Source of the DNA: Hippophae tibetana
Taxonomy: Eukaryota > Streptophyta > Magnoliopsida > Rosales > Elaeagnaceae
Direction: 5' to 3'
Assembly (NCBI GenBank): GCA_037013495.1
Contig: CM072801.1
Span: 16,111,501-16,175,500, forward strand
DNA: 64,000 bases
The translations under genes and the position numbers were made by a program. The number at the start of each line of letters is the position of its first letter. Within the stretch, counting starts at the first letter, position 1. This document shows, piece after piece, positions 58,045-64,000 of the stretch. The notes under the pieces were generated by a model. It was not told the DNA's origin. It saw only the letters and a list, made by a program, of their open reading frames with translations, and did no database searches.

Positions 58045-60628
58045 TCATTTGTCTTTCATCAGTACTTCAACAATGAACTTTGCATTGCCCTCCAAATAAG
58101 TAGCTTTGTATTTCCTATGTAGTGCATGATCTATATCCACATTAAAAGCCATTGTTTCAACAAGTTTTGCAGAGGTAGTATATAAAGCTTGTTTCCAAGT
58201 GTCAATAATGTGACCTGTATGATCAAATATAGTATAACTTATGATTGCATGACAATATTTCCAACCAATATTGACGTTATATTTCACTGCATGTTTTGGT
58301 GGAGGTTGCTTAAGTGGAGGGAACATAGACCATGATATCCTCTTTAACGGTTTCATTTGGCTTATTGTTACCATTTAGAATCTTCTTGAATTCTTCAATC
58401 CTTGAGCTGATGAATATTAAATTGAAATTGAAGTCTATGGTGCATTTGTTGAAAATAATCTTATTTCTTAAAAACCAAATTTGTTCCAACATGAGTACTG
58501 CTAGCAAGGTGAAATTTTGAGATAGCAAATCCTTAGGCAATAATGCTCTTAGGGGATTGAAAGATTTCACATCTAATAAGCAGTGTTCCATATCTTCAAT
58601 TTTCTTATGACATACAGGAAAATTATAGTTATTTTGAGGTCATAAATTTTCCCAAATTACCTTTAATGAAAAGCATTCCCTTAAGTAATTTCCAAAGCAA
58701 AAGTTTCTATCTCTCAAATAGTTTGGCTTTACAAAGCTTTTTCCAAAAAACCTGTATGGTCATAAATTCCCAAAGGTAGCAAAAGTTTATATCTCTCCAA
58801 TAGTTTGGCTTTACAAAGATTTTTCCAAAAACCTGTATGGTCATAAATTTCTAGAGATTTAATGAGGCTGTGGTAGGCATCCTTGCTAGAGAATTCATTA
58901 CATATTGTGCCAAACCATTTTAAAGTCTTTTTTGGCTAACCTAGGGGATTTAAGGCTTGGATGAGGGCTCTTATATGTTCGGCGAATAAAACCTTAATCT
59001 GATTTGAATTCCATTGAATATTTGGATCCCAATGGCATAGCTCACAAGGATGAGCAAACTTGCCATTTTAGTTATTTTGTAAAGGTTTAGGTATCTTTTG
59101 AAGTGGTAGTCCTAGAATCCAAGGGTCTTCCCAAATGTTTATGATTAGACCATCAGCTAATTCCCAACAATTAGCTTTGATGATTTTTTTTCCTTTGTCC
59201 ATTGTAAACCTTTCCAAATATAAGAATATGAAGATTTTCTTTTCACCCTTAAAAAATGTTTATCCTTTATGTACTTGCTACTCAATACTTTGACCCATAG
59301 TTTTTGAGGGTTTATAACAAAATCCAAAGCTACCTTAGCTAACATTGTTTGGTTAAAATCTTGTAGTTTCCTAAACCCCAAGCCTCTTGCTTCTTCTGGT
59401 TGATAGGTGTTAGACGAAGCCAAGGCTGTGAAAAAGAATTTGTCATGAATGTTATTTTTCACAAGAATCTTCTTAGTAAATCATTAGCTTCCTTAAAAAT
59501 ACTCATTAGTAATTTGAAATTTCTTATGAATAAATGAGTGTTTTAAAATACTTATTTAATAAAGGTTGTTCTGTCAGTTTGTGATAATAATTTAGGCTTC
59601 TAGTTTTCCAATTTGGATTTCAATTTGTGTATGATAAATTGGAAGTATCATTTCTTCCTTTTACTTGAAGGCAAAGAATTGCCTAAGTATCTGATAGGTC
59701 CAGAGGCTTTATGTTTGAGTGTTGCACATATCCGAGGCAATTTTCTCCATCTAAATCACTCAAGAAGAAAACCATGGATTTGTTGAAGTTTACTCTTTGA
59801 CTTGACCAGCTATAATTCTTTAGGACATCATAGTCAGTGGTTGCTTCTTTTACATTTTCTCTACTGAATATAATCAAATCATTTGCATATAAAAGGTGGG
59901 ATATGGATGGAGAATTCCTACTAATTTTTATACCATGAAGAGTATTCTCTTCTACTTTTGAGATTAATATGGAGAAATATTTTGAGATAAATAGGAATAA
60001 GTAAGGAGGGAGAGGGTCACCTTGTCTAATTTCTCCATGAGGTTTCATAAAACCGGAAGGTGATCCATTCAATAAGATTGAATATGTAACTAAAGAAATG
60101 CAATGGAGGATTAAATTGCAAAATCTAGTTAAGAACCCCATGTGATGCATAGTTTTGAGTACAAAGTTACATTCTACTTAATTATAAGCTTTTTGAAGAT
60201 CCAATTTGACCACATTAGGCCACATTTACCTCTTTTCTTTTTGGATATCATATTAGCAGTTTCATGGGCTTGAATAGTTTTTTCCACTATCCATCTTCCT
60301 GGTAAGAAAGTTATTTGAAAAAGGTGATATGTTCTTTTGTAGAATTGGTCTCAGTCTCTTTACCAAAATTCTTGAAATTGTTTTATAAACAACATTACAT
60401 AGACTTATTAGTCTATAATTAATGCTCAGAATAAGGGTGATGGGAGTGTGATTTCATCCTTCCTTTAAAGTACCAACGCGGAAAACTTATTGGCCTTGAT
60501 TGGTTACCTAGTAGCCCAAGATATGCTAGCATTTTTTGGAAAACACAACTTGGAAACCATTATATCTAGAGCTTTTAGATAATACATTTCCCATAGTGTT
60601 ACCTTGATTCAGAAGGGGAATGGAATAG
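58045..60628 (-). pseudogene. LINE ORF2 C-terminal two-thirds: RT, zf-RVT, RNase H
   Basis: RT begins around 60300 with FLPGRWIVEKTIQAHE. Frame 60150-59683 has HHMGFLTRFCNLI, the RQGDPLPPYLFLF motif and SHLLYANDLIIFS. The last is the catalytic Y/F-A-D-D box with aspartate changed to asparagine, which should abolish activity. Frame 59462-59157 has GGLGFRKLQDFNQ-like ARGLGFRKLQDFNQTMLAK and LWVKVLSSKYIK. Around 58610-58440 a zf-RVT remnant reads FPVCHKKIEDMEHCLL. Frame 58374-58045 is RNase H-like (KQPPPKHAVKYNV, DHTGHIIDTWKQAL, KLVETMAFNVDIDHAL, LEGNAKFIVEVL). Stops and frameshifts separate the pieces. Confidence 0.85.
58697..58850 (-). repeat. 82-bp tandem duplication within the LINE
   Basis: GCAAAAGTTT...TCATAAATT occurs at 58697 and again at 58779, with a few differences. 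Because 82 is not a multiple of three, it shifts the ORF2 frame in the linker between RT and zf-RVT. Confidence 0.88.
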
Positions 60629-62535
60629 TGATGAGTGCTCAAAAAGCACTAAAATAACCAAGATTTTATGCACATTAATTGATTAAAAATATATATATTT
60701 ATATGTTTTATCATATATTTATAAAAATTTGTCTTTTTTGGAATCACGGGTATTTTTATTGTTTTTCAGGTATTTTGGCTTAAAAACGCAACTTAAAGAC
60801 TCAAAGAGGAATACTTGAAGCAATACATCACAAATATATTAATAAATAAATGGGGAAAGGTCAAAAAACATTGAAAAATTGGACAAAATGGGTCAAAAAG
60901 GTCAAAAATGTCAAAAAGGAGAAAATCGCGCCCAGCTGCCCAGCCGCACTCCCCAGCGCCCACGCCCGCGCGTGCCCCAGCACCCACACCCGCGCGCGCC
61001 AGCCTTCCAATCCGCGCGCGCCCCAGCGCGCGGCTACTGTTCACGTGCGCCGAGCTGCGCGCAGCGACAGCCATCCGCGCGCCCAACAGCCCCTTCCGCG
61101 CGCGCCGACGCCTTTCCGCCCCATTTTTCACGTGCAGCTGCCCCATGACGTCATGTTGACATCATCAATGACCTCAACATTTCCATTACGCGTTTTTACA
61201 TTTTTTTACTCATTTTTTCTCTCCTTCCTCACCTATAAATACCCCCTTCCATTCACTTCAAAACACACCTTCAACACCTCCAAATACATTCTTTTCTCTT
61301 TTTCTTTCTCTCTTTTCTTAGATTTTTAATTTTTCTTAGTTTTTAGCTTTTCTTAGTTAATTTCTCTTAGTTTTAGAGTTCTTCCCTTTTTGGGAAGAAC
61401 TAGTTATGTTTATGTAATTTTTTAGTTTTTTGATTCAATAAATGGGAGTGCAAATTCCGCTTGTAGGTTTTCCAGCAACGGGAATTGCGTCGAAGTTCTG
61501 GAAGGATTTTATTTTCTTTACAGTTATTTTTTATGCTTTATTCTTACATGTTATATTTAATTTGTCTGTGATTAAATTTAACTGTGCTGGCTGTTTAGTA
61601 AACATGATGTAATAATAACGTTGTTATGCTTGCGAAATATTAAATAGGTGAAAATCTCTAAAATGAATTGATTTTGTTTTTATTCAAGATTTTATATTAA
61701 GAATTTTAGAGAGAAATATATTATTTTTCATTACAAACTTAAACCTGAAAATTAGATTTTAAGGTTTAGTTATCCAGTCTGATTTAGAGTAGTGCTCTTT
61801 TATTTGATGGTACAATCGCCCGGTAGTTAGAGTGAAGCTCTATTTCAAAAGTTTTTATAAGAATTATTATCTGAAAATGTATTGACAACATGTTTTCGGT
61901 AGTGGTTTTAAAACTTGAAAGTTAGTACTCGGATAACTAAATTCTTGGGTTTAATTTGGACACCTTGAATAAAGTTTAAACTGTCTAACCCTACCAAAGA
62001 TGGCATTTAAATGGTTCATTTTCAATCTCTTAGAAAAATGAATTAATTTAATTAAACATATTAGTTATCAACCCCACCCATAGGTGCTAATTGATTTGTT
62101 TAGTTAACAAAGAATATCTAACCCCACCAAAGGTGGTATTCATACAAAAAAGCGAGAATCAATAAATATCAATTCATATCTTTAATAACCTAGATAATAT
62201 GAGCAAGCATAATTAACTTAGTTATTATATCCATAAATACTCTGCCATTATAAATGATAAAATTTGCATGAATGTTTATTGAATATATGTTTAATTTTAT
62301 GTAATTAGATTAAAAACACAAAACCCCAAAATATCGTGACAGGATGTTTAGGATTTAATTTTGTTTTTAAAAGTTTGAATAATAAATTAAAAACCACACA
62401 CATTCCTTCCTTAGATCGACCTTGGGAGTATACTTGAATCATTTCGTAGGAAATGATTCGTGCACTTGCGAGAGTTTTATAAATATTAAAACCAAAGTAT
62501 TGGCAAGAATCGGCGATGCCGGTTTTTGCTCATCA
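60629..62535 (+). mobile_element. solo LTR of the Athila-like family (1907 bp)
   Basis: TGATGAGTGCTC...TTTTGCTCATCA, aligned with the other family LTRs, is bordered by a perfect 5-bp duplication AATAG (60624-60628, 62536-62540). It has a G-box at 61129, TGACGTCA at 61146 with degenerate neighbours, a TATA box near 61232, a GC-rich island 60925-61130, and the three palindromes. It arose by recombination between the LTRs of an insertion in the LINE. Confidence 0.95.
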
Positions 62536-63290
62536 AATAGCAGTTAGGATCTCATTTTATTCCTTGTTGAGTACTTCAAGGAAAAGGTATTTATGTTCCT
62601 TAACAAGGATGGGGTTATTTGAGGTGAAAAGCATTTTGAATTGGTCTATAAATTTCTTCCCAATTTTTTCTATGTCCTAAGTATTAAATCCATTGTTTAA
62701 AGCAAGGAAAAGGTATAAAATTGTTTCTTCTTTTTGACAATGGTGGAGGCATGGGAGAATTTTAAGCTTCTGTACCTATCTTTAACCCATAATTTCCTTT
62801 ATGTTTGCTTCAAAATTGAGTCACATATGTTGATTTTTCTTCTAATAACAAATAGACTTACTTTTTAGCTTTAATCTGATTGGGTGTTATTAGATGGGCT
62901 TGTAAAAAAGCAAGTTCGTTCTCTAATTATTGTATTTTTTCTGGAACATAACCAAAGTGTTTTTTATTCTATTTTATCAGTTCTTTGACCAAGAGATCCA
63001 AATTTTGCATGAGAATGTTGTGTTGAGTGCTAAAATTGCTCCAGTTTCTAGAAATAAGTTTTTCATAATGTGTGCCTCTGAACCAAGCATTAAAATCTAA
63101 AAGGTCTATAACCAAAAGGGTATCTAACTCCATATAGGTGAAGTATAATTGGGTTATGACCGGAGATAAAGTTAGGGAGGTTTGACACCAGAGCCTTTGG
63201 AAAATATTATGACCAACTTTTATTGATAATAACTCTGGCCTAATCTCTTGTAAATTCTGTCTTTTTCCTCTCTTTTGTTACACTAGGTGA
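62536..63290 (-). pseudogene. LINE ORF2 region upstream of RT
   Basis: On the - strand the stretch reads as a decayed L1-type linker: NAWFRGTHYEKLISRNWSNF, LMQNLDLLVKELIK, KHFGYVPEKI, then STYVTQF-K-KGNYGLKIGTETK and PLSKRRNNF. These correspond to the usual arginine/lysine-rich block before the RT (W..EGD.NTKFFH type). It continues the LINE beyond the solo LTR. There are several stops. Confidence 0.65.
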
Positions 63291-63296
63291 ATCTTG

Positions 63297-63744
63297 TGTT
63301 GGGAAATTACGCAAATTCCCAATAAGCCAGACTTATGAGAAAGAAAGAAAAATAACACACACAAATTTGTTAATGGAGTTCGGCCAATCTTGCTTACGTC
63401 TTCGGACCTGCTGCAGATCTTTTTACTGAAAAAGGAGAAATTACACAAGGTGTTTACAACACTCACAACTCATAACCCACAACTCAATTACACCCAAGAA
63501 AATTACTCTCAATTTTCTCTCACAAAAACTTTTCTCTCAATTGGAATGAACACTTTGGATGGTTAATTCATTACAATTACACATCTATTTATAGGAAAAT
63601 TCACTCCTTGAATTACTTCTTAAATTAATGGTTCCTTAAATTTCTCCTTGAATTAAGCTCCATGTTTTGCTTCTTGTTTTGCTCCATGTTTTGCTCCATG
63701 TTTTGCTCCTTAATTTGCTCTTTAAATTAAGGAGCTTTATGACA
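63297..63744 (-). repeat. 3' LTR of copia element C (448 bp)
   Basis: On the + strand it runs TGTTGGGAAATT...TTATGACA; on the element strand TGTCATAAAG...CCCAACA. A TATA-like TATAAATAG occurs on the - strand near 63596-63588. The boundary is set by the polypurine tract. Confidence 0.85.
63662..63709. repeat. 12-bp tandem repeat (ATGTTTTGCTCC)4 in copia C LTR
   Basis: Four units, two perfect and two with one or two changes, lie head to tail, with a fifth degenerate unit after. They sit in the U3 part of the LTR, upstream of the TATA-like site on the element strand, where promoter repeats are common. Confidence 0.85.
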
Positions 63745-63759
63745 ATCTCCCACTTGAAG

Positions 63760-64000
63760 ACTAATTTCAATCTGTCTTCACACCTCGATCAATACAACAA
63801 CTTTTCTAGTCTTTGTTACTCTAGCAGACCAACTAAAGTTGAGCACAACTTCAGTTTGTCAATATTCACCACCTTTGTTAACATATCTGCATGATTTTTG
63901 CTTCCTTGAATCTTTTCCAGTATTAACACATCATCTTCCAATAAGGATCTGATGAAGTGATAACGAAGTCCAATATGCTTGGTTCTAGAGTGAAATGCTG
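63760..64000 (-). pseudogene. copia C RNase H end
   Basis: The - strand reads AFHSRTKHIGLRYHFIRSLL, LEKIQGSKNHADMLTKVVNIDKLKLC and STLVGLL. These are the conserved last residues of copia RNase H (the HIDVRYHFIRE and NPADMLTK blocks) followed by a tail. A stop follows soon after. Only the last 70 or so residues are inside the window, so its state as a whole cannot be judged. Confidence 0.8.

Larger units (their letters stand above)
57809..63296 (-). mobile_element. LINE (L1-like non-LTR retrotransposon), 5' truncated in window, split by a solo LTR
   Basis: Protein blocks on the - strand run from a pre-RT region (63290-62536) through RT (60628-59683), RT C-terminal region (59462-59157), zinc-finger zf-RVT (near 58610-58560) and RNase H (58374-58045). 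A poly-T run on the + strand at about 57809-57818 is the likely poly(A) end. The element is decayed throughout. The solo LTR 60629-62535 interrupts it and a copia element begins at 63297, so the endonuclease part, if present, lies beyond the window. Confidence 0.85.
63297..64000 (-). mobile_element. Ty1/copia element C, 3' end only
   Basis: An LTR (63297-63744) is followed on the + strand side by a polypurine tract (- strand TCAAGTGGGAGAT, 63757-63745) and then the C-terminal end of a copia polyprotein on the - strand. The element continues beyond base 64000. It was inserted into the LINE, with a possible target copy TCTTG at 63292-63296. Confidence 0.85.

Overview
This window looks like a transposon-rich stretch of a eudicot plant nuclear genome. 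It is strongly AT-rich, has intron-containing gene structure, and holds plant-type Ty3/gypsy (Athila and Tat lineages), Ty1/copia, LINE, hAT and Mutator-like elements. I cannot name the species. One conventional host gene is visible: a 13-exon galactokinase gene (GALK) on the + strand, 42831-55012. Almost everything else is mobile DNA, much of it nested.

Layout. (1) 1-12321: a young Athila-like Ty3/gypsy element on the - strand, left LTR cut by the window edge. It carries two gag genes in tandem, a gag-PR-RT frame, a shifted RNase H-integrase frame, paired RNA-hairpin modules and near-identical LTRs. (2) 12322-~28360: an old Tat-like Ty3/gypsy relict on the - strand, broken up by an internally deleted relative of the Athila-like element (14795-21707, TSD AGAGG), a non-autonomous hAT element (22891-23927, 8-bp TSD) and a putative solo LTR (24711-26372). 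(3) 28490-36756: a decayed Ty1/copia element on the + strand. Its 3' LTR is interrupted by an odd Athila-type insertion (LTR + PBS + last ~11 nt of an LTR, TSD GCACC). About 120 bp of flanking DNA is repeated on both sides of this copia element. (4) ~36890-39600: a decayed hAT-type (DUF4371/TTF-like) transposase gene containing another dispersed repeat. (5) 40318-40883: a copia gag/PBS fragment on the - strand.

(6) 42831-55012: GALK, the cytosolic enzyme that phosphorylates galactose. All exon reading phases join correctly. Intron 3 holds a dispersed repeat with a nested 293-bp Mutator-like MITE (9-bp TSD). Intron 11 holds a 5.3-kb Ty1/copia element in sense orientation (48645-53981, TSD CTATA). 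The last exon has lost its usual stop next to an (ATTT)7 microsatellite and reads on for about 106 codons. (7) 56672-64000: a diverged LTR-like stretch, then a LINE on the - strand split by a perfect solo Athila-type LTR (60629-62535, TSD AATAG) and bounded on the right by the 3' LTR of another - strand copia element that leaves the window.

The most unusual signals are the duplicated, structurally conserved RNA-hairpin modules of the Athila-like family, including one pair with compensatory base changes, its double-gag architecture, the LTR-PBS-stub insertion, and the galactokinase stop-loss.
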